Both the position numbers and the translations under genes were made by a program. Below the pieces are notes generated by a model. That model saw only the letters and a program-made list of their open reading frames with translations, did not search any database and had not been told where the DNA came from. Positions 31,625-40,401 of a stretch of DNA of 46,168 bases are shown one piece after another. The DNA comes from an uncultured Campylobacter sp. (lineage in GTDB: Bacteria; Campylobacterota; Campylobacteria; Campylobacterales; Campylobacteraceae). The DNA lies in contig NZ_CALBWL010000071.1 of assembly GCF_937973075.1 (NCBI RefSeq), positions 1 to 46,168 of the forward strand. The letters are read 5' to 3'. Every line of letters begins with the position of its first letter. Position 1 is the stretch's first letter.

Positions 31625-33285
31625 AAATATTTCTGAAATTTAGCCTTGTTTTAGGACTGCTGTGCGCCGTAAGTAGCGGTAAAATTTTAAGCTACGAGGA
31701 GATCAAAAACGAGCCAAAATCCCTAGCCAAGGACTATTACATCTATCGCCTAATAGATGAGACGAAATACAACAAAGCGGAGATTAAAATTTTAAAACAA
31801 AGTATCTTTCGCTACAAAGGCAAACTAAAAGAGAAGCTAGATAGAATTTTCGGCGCCATTCGCCCTCCTAAGCGTCCGGATCGCTGCGCAGGAGTAACGG
31901 CGGCGAATATTTTAGATGCAAATTTAACCTGCAAAAAGGCGCGCTCCTATCCAAATTTCATCGCCAAGCTAAGCCCGTCGGTACGCGAGACGCTCGCTTC
32001 GCAGCTACAAAGCTACCAAGACGCGGCAAGTAGAAACGCCGTAAATTTACTGCGCGGATTTAACGACGAAAATCCGAGCGAGTATTTTATGCAGAGCCGC
32101 AACGCGCAAAACTACTTTTTATATTACGACTACTTAAAAGGTGCGGGCAAAGACGCTCTAATCGACATCGACGCCGACGCAGCCTTCGTAAGCGAACTGG
32201 CTTCGCAAAAAGGCTTCAAAGCGGTTCTCAACGACGCGCTAATCAACCGCAAATACCCGCACTTGCGCCGCTCGCTCACGGGCGTCGATCCGCTAACCGC
32301 GGAGAAGGACGTAGCGTTTATGCTGGGCGTAAATGCCGTAATGCAGGGCGATGAAGGGGCTGCGCTTGCATTTTTTAGCCGCGCAGCAGCGAGCTTTGAG
32401 AAGCCTCACGACGTGCACAATGCGAAATTTTGGATCTACCTGCTAAATGGAGATCAAAACGTCTTGCACCAGCTTGCTAGCAGCGATTATTACAGCCTCT
32501 ACGCGCTTTATGCTAAGGAGGTCTTAGGGGATAGGAATTTAAACATCATCATCCCAAACCCTGCTAAAAATTCCATCGAAGGCTACGATATCACCGATCC
32601 TTTCGCTTGGGTTCGCACGAAAAATAGCGCCGATAGAATGTCTCGCGAGCAGCTTTTAGAATTTGCAAAAAAATTCGACACCAAGCAAAGCATCGGCGAG
32701 TACTCATACATCATGAATAAAGCAAGCGGCGGCAAGGACAACTTCTATCCGACGCCGTTTATGGAATACATCGGTGACGGTGACAATCGCCGCAAGGCGC
32801 TAATTTTGGCACTCGCACGCCAAGAAAGCCGCTTCGTGCCCGCATCGGTATCTACGTCGTATGCACTTGGAATGATGCAATTTATGCCGTTTTTGGCTAA
32901 CGAGATCGGCAAAAAGCAACTCAAAATCGACGGCTTCGATCAAGACGATATGTTCCGTCCGGAAGTCGCCTACCGCTTCGCTAACATCCATATCGACTGG
33001 CTGGAGCGCAAAATTTATAGCCCGGTTTTCATCGCATACGCTTACAACGGCGGGCTCGGGCTCGTCAAAAAGATGCTTCAGCGCGGCGATATGTTTAATA
33101 AGGGCAAATTTGAGCCGTGGCTTAGTATGGAGCTCGTGCCGTATGCCGAGAGCAGGGACTACGGTAAAAAGGTACTCGCAAACTTCATCATCTACTCGCA
33201 GATCCTAGATCCGCGCGCGAAAGTCTCGGTGCAACAGGAGCTACAAGATCTACTGATCCCCTCTCACAGCGATAACTTTCGCTAA
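31621..33285 (+). CDS. slt: Soluble lytic murein transglycosylase
   Basis: 554-residue periplasmic enzyme that cleaves peptidoglycan between MurNAc and GlcNAc, leaving anhydro ends. Signal peptide K-I-F-L-K-F-S-L-V-L-G-L-L-C-A-V-S-S. A long alpha-superhelical region (about 25-380) is followed by the Slt70-type catalytic domain: A-R-Q-E-S-R-F near residue 400 with the catalytic Glu, G-M-M-Q-F-M-P, and A-Y-N-G-G near 485. TTG start overlapping the yggT stop. This is the family's usual length with no expansion. Confidence 0.95.
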   Translation: MKIFLKFSLVLGLLCAVSSGKILSYEEIKNEPKSLAKDYYIYRLIDETKYNKAEIKILKQSIFRYKGKLKEKLDRIFGAIRPPKRPDRCAGVTAANILDANLTCKKARSYPNFIAKLSPSVRETLASQLQSYQDAASRNAVNLLRGFNDENPSEYFMQSRNAQNYFLYYDYLKGAGKDALIDIDADAAFVSELASQKGFKAVLNDALINRKYPHLRRSLTGVDPLTAEKDVAFMLGVNAVMQGDEGAALAFFSRAAASFEKPHDVHNAKFWIYLLNGDQNVLHQLASSDYYSLYALYAKEVLGDRNLNIIIPNPAKNSIEGYDITDPFAWVRTKNSADRMSREQLLEFAKKFDTKQSIGEYSYIMNKASGGKDNFYPTPFMEYIGDGDNRRKALILALARQESRFVPASVSTSYALGMMQFMPFLANEIGKKQLKIDGFDQDDMFRPEVAYRFANIHIDWLERKIYSPVFIAYAYNGGLGLVKKMLQRGDMFNKGKFEPWLSMELVPYAESRDYGKKVLANFIIYSQILDPRAKVSVQQELQDLLIPSHSDNFR

Positions 33286-33561
33286 AGCTAACGGCGGGTT
33301 CGGAGGATGATTTTAAAAAGCGGCGAGTGCAAAAGATAATTTTCAAATGCGGCGAGCGAGGAATTTTAAAAGCCGCCTCAACAAAAGCGCAAAATTTGCC
33401 CGCTAAGGGCTTAGACGGGCAGATCGAAACGGCGAAATTTTACCGCGCGAGTAGGAATGTGCTATAAAATCGTGCGGAATTTATTTTGGTTTCAGTGACA
33501 AAATTTTATCTCTTGATGCTAGCCAAAGGTTATTTCTGCCCTACACGAAAGGCCGCACGCC

Positions 33562-33804
33562 ATGCAAATTATCGCGACCGCAGTTCTCATAGTAGCCGCC
33601 GTTTTGTGCGTATCGTCGTTTAAAGACGAAAAGAAACGCTCCGCAAATTTAGCGGCTTGCCTGTTTTTTATGGCGTTTGCGTATTGCATGCAATTCGGCG
33701 TAGGAGACGATAGCTACACCCGAGCGGGCGGCGCGGCGCTAATAGTCTTTTTTATCTTTGCGCTTGCTTTTTTCGAGCTTTATTTCTGGGGCGACGAGCT
33801 TTAA
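33562..33804 (+). CDS. Small hydrophobic protein, probably membrane
   Basis: 80 residues with three hydrophobic stretches (about 3-19, 31-45, 58-75) and a K-D-E-K-K-R loop between the first two, a sensible small membrane protein. GAAAGG lies 11-16 bases before the ATG. It has its own reading frame in otherwise gene-poor DNA between slt and a convergent gene. No family recognised. Confidence 0.5.
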   Translation: MQIIATAVLIVAAVLCVSSFKDEKKRSANLAACLFFMAFAYCMQFGVGDDSYTRAGGAALIVFFIFALAFFELYFWGDEL

Positions 33805-34212
33805 AATTCAAAATTCATTGAAATTTTATCGCGGCGTTCTGTGAGCGATTAAATTAGCGCCCGAGCGTAGAATTTTAAGTGGTGTGAAATCAAAATCGGG
33901 CGCTTTCTGCTATGAAATTTAAACAGATAAACTATCTACAGCTTACCCGACGCAAAGGCTGCGGCGGGTTTAAATTTAGCCTCTTTTGCGGCCCATTTGC
34001 GACGCTTTAAAATTTCGTAACTTCAGATATGCAAGCCGCTGTTTTAAAATTTCGGCAAGTTTTAAATTTTAAATTTGCGCTTGCCGACTGCGCCGTTTTA
34101 GCTAAATTAACCGCGCGGCGCAGAGCTCGCGAGCGCAAGATGATTTAATTTTACAATCTTAACTCCGCGCTCCGCGCGAGCTTCGGCGGAATAAAATTTA
34201 GCGATCAAATTG
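33805..34212. other. Spacer before the convergent hypothetical gene
   Basis: 408 bases with many AAATTT, AAATTTT and TTTAAATTT words (for example 34045-34075), GC-rich between them. No gene, RNA or clean terminator found. Confidence 0.55.
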
Positions 34213-35169
34213 CTATTTAAAAAGCCCTTTGATCTTGCCAAAAAGCGACTTCTCACCGCCTGCGGAGGTTTCGTCTTCATGATCTTCCGCGGCGGAATTC
34301 TCACTGCCGTCTTCTATCGTATCGCCGCTGCACGGGACGGAATTCTCGCCGCTTGCCTTAATTGCGCCGCCGTCCGCTTCCATTGCACTGCCGGCGCCCG
34401 TCGCATTGGCGCCGCGCAAGGTAAAATTCTCTCTGACCATCCTAACGCCTCCGACTGCCTTGATGCACCCTATCGCCTCGCCGATCTGCCGTGCGGCGAT
34501 TTCCGCGTAGATCAGCGCGCCCTGAGTATCGCAATTAAAAAGATTTGAAAACGACTCGGACCTATTAAGATCAATCGGATTGGGCTCAACCACCTCGGTA
34601 GCCTCAAGCAGCCCTACTTCAAGCTCGCGAGCCAAATTTAGCGCCTTTAAAAATACGGGCAAATTCTGCGCGTAAAACTCATCTATCGCCTCTTTTATCT
34701 CGCCGTCCGCTTCATAATCGCGCAGCAGCTTCTGCACGTTATCGGCATTTAGATACGCGCCGCAGCAGTAGTTTTCGACGATCTCGTTGTGAATTTGCCC
34801 GCTAAATTCCGCTAGAAATTCCGCCGGCAAAACCTCGTGCCAATCGCTTATGTAGGGTTTAAATTTAGAGCTTTGCTCCGCCAAAAAGCTAAACGCCGTG
34901 CCGCGCGTGTAAAAATACTCTCTAAAATAGCCCTGCGCCACGGCAAGGTGAAATCCGTGCGTTTTATTAAAAATCCCCTGCGTGCCGTACTGCAGCGCCG
35001 AGCGGAAGCCATCCGCGTATTTTTCTGCGTAAAATTCATCCACCCCCGCTTCGCGAGCGATTTGGGCGATAGCCTCAAAATCTCCCCTCTGCGCGAGCTT
35101 TAGCGGCTTAAAATACCACTGCGAAATTTCATCTTTGCCGATCGCATGGTAGCTTATGTCGTAACCCAC
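34213..35169 (-). CDS. Hypothetical soluble protein
   Basis: 318 residues. GTG start at 35169 with AGGAGAGAGG just upstream. Starts M-G-Y-D-I-S-Y-H-A-I; mostly helical, with aromatic-rich F-N-K-T-H-G-F-H and Y-F-R-E-Y-F-Y in the first third, and Y-C-C-G-A-Y near the middle. Residues about 240-300 are low complexity (Gly, Ala, Ser, Asp), again over GAATTC words (34290-34350), and the end is K-S-L-F-G-K-I-K-G-L-F-K. No signal peptide. Family not recognised. Probably cotranscribed with the lipoprotein gene upstream (gap 10). Confidence 0.75.
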   Translation of the reverse strand: MGYDISYHAIGKDEISQWYFKPLKLAQRGDFEAIAQIAREAGVDEFYAEKYADGFRSALQYGTQGIFNKTHGFHLAVAQGYFREYFYTRGTAFSFLAEQSSKFKPYISDWHEVLPAEFLAEFSGQIHNEIVENYCCGAYLNADNVQKLLRDYEADGEIKEAIDEFYAQNLPVFLKALNLARELEVGLLEATEVVEPNPIDLNRSESFSNLFNCDTQGALIYAEIAARQIGEAIGCIKAVGGVRMVRENFTLRGANATGAGSAMEADGGAIKASGENSVPCSGDTIEDGSENSAAEDHEDETSAGGEKSLFGKIKGLFK

Positions 35170-35179
35170 CCTCTCTCCT

Positions 35180-35701
35180 TTAATCTTTCAGATCGATCTG
35201 CGGCTGCCAATACAGCGACTTTGAAACTTTACGAAATTTCATCGTGGCGCCCAGATCATTTGAGGTGCGGTAGCTAAGCACCAGCTCGTCCTTATCGCTC
35301 TTAGGCGCGGTGATCTTGTAGCGGCTCGCCCACGCGATCTTAAAAAGCTCCTTTTGCAAAAGCGGATCGCCGTCGCTCAGTGGCACTACGTTTGCGTTTG
35401 CGCCGTTGATCTGCACCGCGCGGATCTGAATCTCTTTAGGATAGGAGGTGAGCAAAAACACCTCGTCTCCAGCGGCGTTTCTAAGCTCGGGCGCGATGGG
35501 ATTTAGATATGTAGCGACGCTTAAATATCGATCGCCCGCGCGCACCGATTCAAATTTTTGCGTGTAGGCCAAAAACTCGTTTTTAAGCGGATCGTGACGG
35601 GGATCGTTTGCGGAGCAGGAGTTTAAAAATAGCGCTAACGCAGCTAGGAGCGCGCCCTTTAGCAGGCCGTTTAGCGCGCCGCTAAAATCAAATTTCTTCA
35701 T
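35180..35701 (-). CDS. Putative lipoprotein
   Basis: 173 residues. A hydrophobic leader (G-A-L-L-A-A-L-A-L-F-L) ends in L-N-S-C-S, a lipobox-like site with Cys29, so the mature protein would be lipid-anchored. The rest is a small mixed domain with two predicted strand pairs (Y-L-S-V-A-T-Y-L-N-P; V-F-L-L-T-S-Y-P-K) and no known motif. C. jejuni has a putative lipoprotein gene next to mobB, as I recall. Divergent from mobB across 100 bases. Confidence 0.82.
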   Translation of the reverse strand: MKKFDFSGALNGLLKGALLAALALFLNSCSANDPRHDPLKNEFLAYTQKFESVRAGDRYLSVATYLNPIAPELRNAAGDEVFLLTSYPKEIQIRAVQINGANANVVPLSDGDPLLQKELFKIAWASRYKITAPKSDKDELVLSYRTSNDLGATMKFRKVSKSLYWQPQIDLKD

Positions 35702-35801
35702 CGATCTTCCTTTGAAATTTTAGGCGCATTTTAACGAATTTTGCTTTTTAAAAGGCTAAATTCGCTACAATCTGCTCATCTTAAAAAGCCGGATTTTAAA
35801 A

Positions 35802-36290
35802 ATGAAAAGACTTGTTATCGCATTTTCAGGCCCTTCCAACAGCGGCAAAACGACGCTAATTTGCAAGATCGCTAAAATTTTTATCGCTAGCGGACTGCGA
35901 ACTGCGATCGTAAAGCACGATCCTGGCGATAAGGCGCGCTTTGACGTAGAGGGCAAGGACAGCGCCAAATTTAGCGAGCTCGGCGCCGAGACCGTCGTGA
36001 TGAGCCCTACGCGGACGAGCTATTTTTCGCAGCGCTGTATGCAGATTGACGAGGTCGTGCGGATGCTTGGAGATTTCGATATCCTGCTCGTAGAGGGGCT
36101 AAAGACGCTACCGCTGCCGCGCATAAGCCTGTTTCGCGACAGGATCGATCCGGCGTATCTGCCATTTTCGGACGCGATCGCTTCAAATTTAAGCAGCGAG
36201 CAGATGGATAAATTTTGCCGCGTAAATTTCGACATCAACGACGCTGCGGGTATCAGCGAATGGATCTTAAAAAACGCCAAAAAAATGTAA
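35802..36290 (+). CDS. mobB: Molybdopterin-guanine dinucleotide biosynthesis protein MobB
   Basis: 162-residue P-loop GTP-binding protein that assists MobA in attaching GMP to molybdopterin for molybdoenzymes. Seen: G-P-S-N-S-G-K-T-T-L (residues 10-19), the K-H-D-P/H-G motif (V-K-H-D-P-G-D), and D-I-L-L-V-E-G-L-K. Length is usual. Next to fbp with a 10-base gap; this pairing is conserved in Campylobacter, as I recall. Confidence 0.94.
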   Translation: MKRLVIAFSGPSNSGKTTLICKIAKIFIASGLRTAIVKHDPGDKARFDVEGKDSAKFSELGAETVVMSPTRTSYFSQRCMQIDEVVRMLGDFDILLVEGLKTLPLPRISLFRDRIDPAYLPFSDAIASNLSSEQMDKFCRVNFDINDAAGISEWILKNAKKM

Positions 36291-36300
36291 AGGAAACAGA

Positions 36301-37149
36301 ATGCAAGAGATCGTAAAATCAATCCAAAATATCGCGCTACAAATCGCCGAGGAGCTGAAATACGCTGACTTCGGCTACACCGATCATCACAACAGCACGG
36401 GCGATACGCAGCTCAAACTCGATGTAAAAAGCGACGCCATAATCGAGGCGGAATTTCGCAAAAATCCGCTCGTACGCGCCCTAATCAGCGAGGAGAAAGA
36501 GGAGGCGCTGGAGCTTCGAAAAGACGCGCGCCTAATCGTTGCCTACGATCCGCTCGACGGCTCGAGCTTGGTGGATGTAAATTTCGCCGTGGGCTCGATA
36601 TTCGGCATCTACGAGGATGAAATTTCGCCCGCAAGCTTAAAAGCGGCGATCTATTGCATCTACGGACCGCGCCTTGAGATGGTCGTTTGCGAGGACGCGC
36701 CGAAGCTATACCGCCTAAATCGCGAGGGCAAATTTAGCTTCGTAAAAGACCTGCGCCTACAGCAAAAAGGCAAACTAAACGCCACGGGCGCGACGCAAAA
36801 GGGTTGGAATGAGCCGCACCGAAAGCTTGTGCGCACGCTGTTTGATGAGGGCTACCGCCTGCGATACAGCGGCGCGATGGTAAGCGACCTGCATCAAATT
36901 TTATTAAAAGGCGGCGGACTTTTCAGCTACCCCGCTACTAGCGATCATCCGCGCGGTAAGCTTCGCGTAACCTTCGAAGTGCTGCCGTTTGCATTCATAT
37001 TCGAGCGCGCCGGAGGCGCCACCAGCGACGGCGAAAACGGCTCGCTTTTGCAGCTTAAAATCGAAAAGATCCATCAAAGCAGCCCTTGCTTTTTCGGCTC
37101 GAAGTACGAGATCGCGAAGATGCATGAAATTTACGGTGGTAAAAACTGA
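36301..37149 (+). CDS. fbp: Class I fructose-1,6-bisphosphatase
   Basis: Gluconeogenic enzyme removing the 1-phosphate of fructose 1,6-bisphosphate with Mg2+. D-P-L-D-G-S-S (about residue 83) is the class I metal site, and I-S-E-E-K-E-E supplies the acidic ligands ahead of it. Y-S-G-A-M-V-S-D and G-G-G-L-F-S-Y-P are further class I boxes. 282 residues, as expected. AAAGGAAACAG precedes the ATG. Its TGA shares one base with the next gene's ATG. Campylobacters depend on gluconeogenesis, so the gene should matter. Confidence 0.96.
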   Translation: MQEIVKSIQNIALQIAEELKYADFGYTDHHNSTGDTQLKLDVKSDAIIEAEFRKNPLVRALISEEKEEALELRKDARLIVAYDPLDGSSLVDVNFAVGSIFGIYEDEISPASLKAAIYCIYGPRLEMVVCEDAPKLYRLNREGKFSFVKDLRLQQKGKLNATGATQKGWNEPHRKLVRTLFDEGYRLRYSGAMVSDLHQILLKGGGLFSYPATSDHPRGKLRVTFEVLPFAFIFERAGGATSDGENGSLLQLKIEKIHQSSPCFFGSKYEIAKMHEIYGGKN

Positions 37150-37358
37150 TGGCGGATACCGAGGTCGCCGCGCCGCGCGACGTTTATGACGAAATTTTGG
37201 ATAAAAGCTTAGCCGCTCTGCAAGCGTGCCAGGCGGAGCACAACCTCACCAGCTGCCTGGAGTGCGAGAAGCTGCTAGACTGCGCGGTGCGCGACAAATA
37301 CGTCAAGGCGGTTTATGAGAGCATGTCGCACGGCGCGACGGGGGATTTTTCGTTTTAA
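37149..37358 (+). CDS. Small cysteine-containing protein
   Basis: 69 residues starting on the last base of the fbp stop (TGATG), so translation is coupled. The core reads L-A-A-L-Q-A-C-Q-A-E-H-N-L-T-S-C-L-E-C-E-K and D-C-A-V-R-D-K-Y-V-K-A-V-Y-E-S-M-S. Four Cys in a C-x8-C-x2-C-x6-C pattern could bind a metal. A gene of this kind follows fbp in C. jejuni, as I recall. Function unknown; the family conservation and position make it real. Confidence 0.85.
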   Translation: MADTEVAAPRDVYDEILDKSLAALQACQAEHNLTSCLECEKLLDCAVRDKYVKAVYESMSHGATGDFSF

Positions 37359-37482
37359 ATTTAGCTATTGCGACGCGACGAGGGATTTTTAGGAATTCGG
37401 GTAATAAATATACTACCGCCTTCCTCTTGCGTCGTGGGGTTTTGCAAAGCGAGCTTTGCGCGCAAGATCTCTGCAAACCAAG

Positions 37483-37551
37483 CTGCGGCGCGGAATTCGC
37501 TCTGCGGCGCGGAATTCGCTCTGCGGCGCGGAATTCGCTCTGCGGCGCAGA
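37483..37551. repeat. 19-base tandem repeat with a GAATTC core
   Basis: Three exact copies of CTGCGGCGCGGAATTCGCT (37483-37501, 37502-37520, 37521-37539), then a partial copy CTGCGGCGCAG. Each copy carries one RAATTY hexamer. There is no spacer, so this is not a CRISPR array. Confidence 0.92.
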
Positions 37552-37841
37552 TTTAATCCAGCGGCGCGCAGGTTCTTGCTTTGCAGTGTAAAATTTGCTC
37601 CGCTGCGAAACGATAAAATTTACGGCGCGATTTGGCGTCGCGGCGAGATATGCTCTGTGGCGCATCTGTTTTGCGGGCCAGGTTTTGGGGCAGCCGATAA
37701 AATTTAAATTGCGAGCGTAGCCAAATTACGGGCGTGCGGCTAAATTGTGAGTGCATGGCTAAATTTAAAGCGCACATACGGTTAATTCGGCGCGCGGCTA
37801 ATTGAAGCGGACAAACGTTGATCTCGGGCTCCGCGGTCGGA

Positions 37842-37942
37842 TTTTTAAAATTTGTGGATAAAATTTTAAGACAGGCGGAACGGCGAGATCGGAAGAGCGT
37901 ATCCTTCGTTGAGTTTTTAAAATTTACGGATAAAATTTTAAG
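37842..37942 (+). repeat. Pair of 29-base direct repeats
   Basis: 37842-37870 and 37914-37942 agree except for two bases (TTTTTAAAATTTGTGGATAA against TTTTTAAAATTTACGGATAA at the start). Starts are 72 bases apart, so both have the same reading phase. Both halves end AAATTTTAAG. The 43 bases between include an adapter-like word (37886-37900). Confidence 0.85.
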
Positions 37943-38610
37943 GCGCGAAATTTCGCTTCGTAAAATTTCGGCTGCGATTTATAAGCGTGGATATGCAAAT
38001 GCCCAAAATCCGCAAAGCAAAATTTCGACGGGTTAAATTTTATCGCCGCGATCTTTAAATTTACGTGACTAAAACTTACCGACTTGCGCGAGCCGCCGTT
38101 CGTCACCGATCTTTCGCCGGTTTAAATTTTGCCTTGCGAAATTTGGCTCGCAAACTTAGCGGCTCAGCAAAACGGCAAATTTTGCCTCACAAAATTCGAG
38201 CCGTAAATTTAAAACGCAAATTTAAATCGCGATCCATGCGTTAAAATTTAAAAACTAAATTTGAAGTCTAGTGAGCGGGTCCACCGCACGAATGCTCGTA
38301 TAAATTTCAAGCACATAATGCTCATATTGAAATTTTGCGACTGAGCGTGTATGTGAAGCGCTCGTTAAAATTTCAAAGCCGAGGCGCATGCAAGTGCATA
38401 CGTCAAAAATTGTAGAGCCGAGCTCGCTATGACGCTCGCTTTAAAATTTCAAAGTTAAGGCGCGTATAGCGGCGTTTGCGTTAAATTTAAAACCGATCGG
38501 CGGTCGCGCGAAATTTCAGGCTGGTCTATTCGCAAAGCCACGTCCATAGGTTTTTTCGCAGCGCCGCGCGTTGAAATTTTTGAGCAGATTTGGGGGATGT
38601 AAGCAGAGGG

Positions 38611-39207
38611 ATGCAGCCGTTCGTACAAGGGGTTTTGATGGGCCTAGGCGTTAGCGTGCCGATCGGCCCGGTAAACGTGCTGATAATGTCCTACGCGCTG
38701 CGAAGCTACACCAAGGCGCTGTGCTTGGGCCTCGGCGCCATGAGCGCGGACATGCTATATCTGGCGCTATCGGCATTCGGCATATCGCAGTTAGCCAAAA
38801 TCCCGATCGTTTTTGCCTGCATATCGGTATTTGGCGCGTGCTTTTTGCTCTACACGGCGTACAAGATCTGGCATGGTGCGGCTAGCTCGGTGCAACCTGC
38901 AAGCGTCGAGGCTTGCTCAGGCGCGGCGCTTTACGGCAAAGGCTTTTTGATAAATTTACTAAATCCATACGTCATTATGTTTTGGCTCAGCGTCTCTGCC
39001 GGCACCGCGCGAGCAGATTTTGCGCTTGCTCTTGCGGGGCTTGTAAGCGGAATCTTAGCTTGGATCACGCTTTTTCCGCTTGCGATATATCTAGCCCGCA
39101 GCAAGCTTCCAAACATTGTAGTGCGGGCGTTTGCATATATCTCGGCATTTATTTTGGTATTTTTTGCACTAAAGCTTTTATACGCTATAATTTTTGCTAA
39201 AATTTAA
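38611..39207 (+). CDS. LysE/RhtB-family amino-acid exporter
   Basis: About 198 residues with six hydrophobic segments. The family signature G-V-S-V-P-I-G-P-V-N-V-L begins near residue 14, and N-L-L-N-P-Y-V-I-M-F-W marks the fourth helix. LysE proteins export amino acids or their derivatives; the substrate is unknown. Start choice: a TTG at 38590 is in frame but adds residues not typical of the family; the ATG at 38611 gives the common M-x-P-F-x-x-G start, though the best ribosome site (AAGGGG) stands before an ATG at 38638. dapE follows 15 bases after the stop. Confidence 0.9.
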   Translation: MQPFVQGVLMGLGVSVPIGPVNVLIMSYALRSYTKALCLGLGAMSADMLYLALSAFGISQLAKIPIVFACISVFGACFLLYTAYKIWHGAASSVQPASVEACSGAALYGKGFLINLLNPYVIMFWLSVSAGTARADFALALAGLVSGILAWITLFPLAIYLARSKLPNIVVRAFAYISAFILVFFALKLLYAIIFAKI

Positions 39208-39222
39208 ACCAAAGGATGGCTT

Positions 39223-40401
39223 ATGAAACCGATTGAAATTCTAAAAGAGCTCATCAAATTCCGCTCGCTCACGCCTAGCGACGACGGAGCTTTCAACTAT
39301 GTCTCGATGCTGCTGGCAGACTTTAGCGAGGATAGATTCGAGCTAAACGGCGTAACTAACGCGATTTTTACCAAGCGCTTAGGGCTTGGTCCGCATCTGT
39401 GCTTTGCCGGGCACATCGACGTCGTGCCGCCTGGCGAAGGCTGGGCGAGCGATCCGTTTATGCCAGTAGAAGCGGATGGCTTTTTATACGGGCGCGGCGC
39501 GCAGGATATGAAAAGTGGCATCGCAGCGGCGATCTGCGCGCTAGCGGCGGCACGCGATTTTAAGGGCACGCTGAGCCTGCTGCTAACCAGCGATGAGGAG
39601 GGCGACGGCATCTACGGCACGCGCGAAATGCTTTCTAAATTGCGCGAGCAAGGTGCCCTACCCGACTTCGCAGTCGTTGCGGAGCCTACATGCGAAGTGC
39701 GCTTCGGAGATACCATTAAGATCGGCCGTCGCGGCTCGATTAACGGCATCCTCACACTCACGGGTATCGGCGGGCACGCAGCCTACCCAGATAAATGCAT
39801 CAATCCTGTCCACATTTTGACGCCGGTTCTCGCAAGTCTTGCAGGGCATGATCTGGATGCGGGTAGCGAGGATTTCGCCCCGGCTAAGATAGTCATCACC
39901 GACATTCGCGGCGGTTCGCAGGTCGTAAACGTAACACCCAAGGACGTACGCGTGATGTTTAACGTTCGCGGTGGCGTAGGATTGGGGCTAGAGGACGCGC
40001 GAGACTACGTACTGAGGTTATTTGAGTTAGATGCAAAAGACGCGCTGTGCAGCGAAAGCGAATCCTGCGGCAAGCTAGAAATGAGCTGCACCGCGCAGCT
40101 ACGAGCAGGCGCGTCGCTACACCTTGCGCTAAAAAGCTCCTCAAAGCCTTTTTTAACTCAGCGAAACTCCAAAATCGTGCAAAAACTAAGCGCTAGCGTG
40201 CAGAAGATCTGCGGCGCAGCAGCCGAGCTAAACACCGCAGGCGGCACGAGCGATGCGAGATACTTCGCGGAGTTTGGCGTGGAGACGGCGGAGTTTGGCG
40301 TGCGAAACGACACAATCCATCAGATCAACGAACGAGTAGAGATTAGCGACGTCGAAAATTTAGCTAAAATTTTTAGCGATCTAATAGAAAATTTTGGCTA
40401 A
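39223..40401 (+). CDS. dapE: Succinyl-diaminopimelate desuccinylase
   Basis: M20-family di-zinc enzyme that frees LL-diaminopimelate for lysine and peptidoglycan synthesis. Metal ligands: His64 and Asp66 in F-A-G-H-I-D-V-V-P, Asp95 in G-R-G-A-Q-D-M-K-S-G, and catalytic Glu125-Glu126 in T-S-D-E-E-G-D-G. The lid domain T-G-I-G-G-H-A-A-Y-P-D is also clear. 392 residues is slightly long; extra residues lie at about 280-305 (S-E-S-E-S-C-G-K region). The pairing with a LysE exporter is shared with C. jejuni, as I recall. Confidence 0.96.
   Translation: MKPIEILKELIKFRSLTPSDDGAFNYVSMLLADFSEDRFELNGVTNAIFTKRLGLGPHLCFAGHIDVVPPGEGWASDPFMPVEADGFLYGRGAQDMKSGIAAAICALAAARDFKGTLSLLLTSDEEGDGIYGTREMLSKLREQGALPDFAVVAEPTCEVRFGDTIKIGRRGSINGILTLTGIGGHAAYPDKCINPVHILTPVLASLAGHDLDAGSEDFAPAKIVITDIRGGSQVVNVTPKDVRVMFNVRGGVGLGLEDARDYVLRLFELDAKDALCSESESCGKLEMSCTAQLRAGASLHLALKSSSKPFLTQRNSKIVQKLSASVQKICGAAAELNTAGGTSDARYFAEFGVETAEFGVRNDTIHQINERVEISDVENLAKIFSDLIENFG

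Larger units (their letters stand above)
37359..38610. other. 1.25-kb gene-free stretch rich in short repeats
   Basis: Open frames here have no ribosome sites and read as composition. The stretch holds a 19-base tandem repeat (37483-37551), a pair of 29-base direct repeats (37842-37942), and AAATTT or AAATTTT words about every 25-30 bases to the end. No RNA gene or mobile element is recognised. Confidence 0.7.

Noticed and set aside
33398..33420. Hairpin GCCCG-CTAAG-GG-CTTAG-A-CGGGC after slt as a terminator
   Set aside because: The loop is too tight, there is a bulge, no U-run follows, and it lies over 100 bases past the stop.
37483..37551. Short direct repeats that could suggest a CRISPR array
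   Set aside because: The 19-base units abut with no spacers, and no cas gene is in the window.
38590..38610. TTG-initiated extension of the LysE-type exporter
   Set aside because: It adds seven residues not typical of the family's N-terminus and has no ribosome site.
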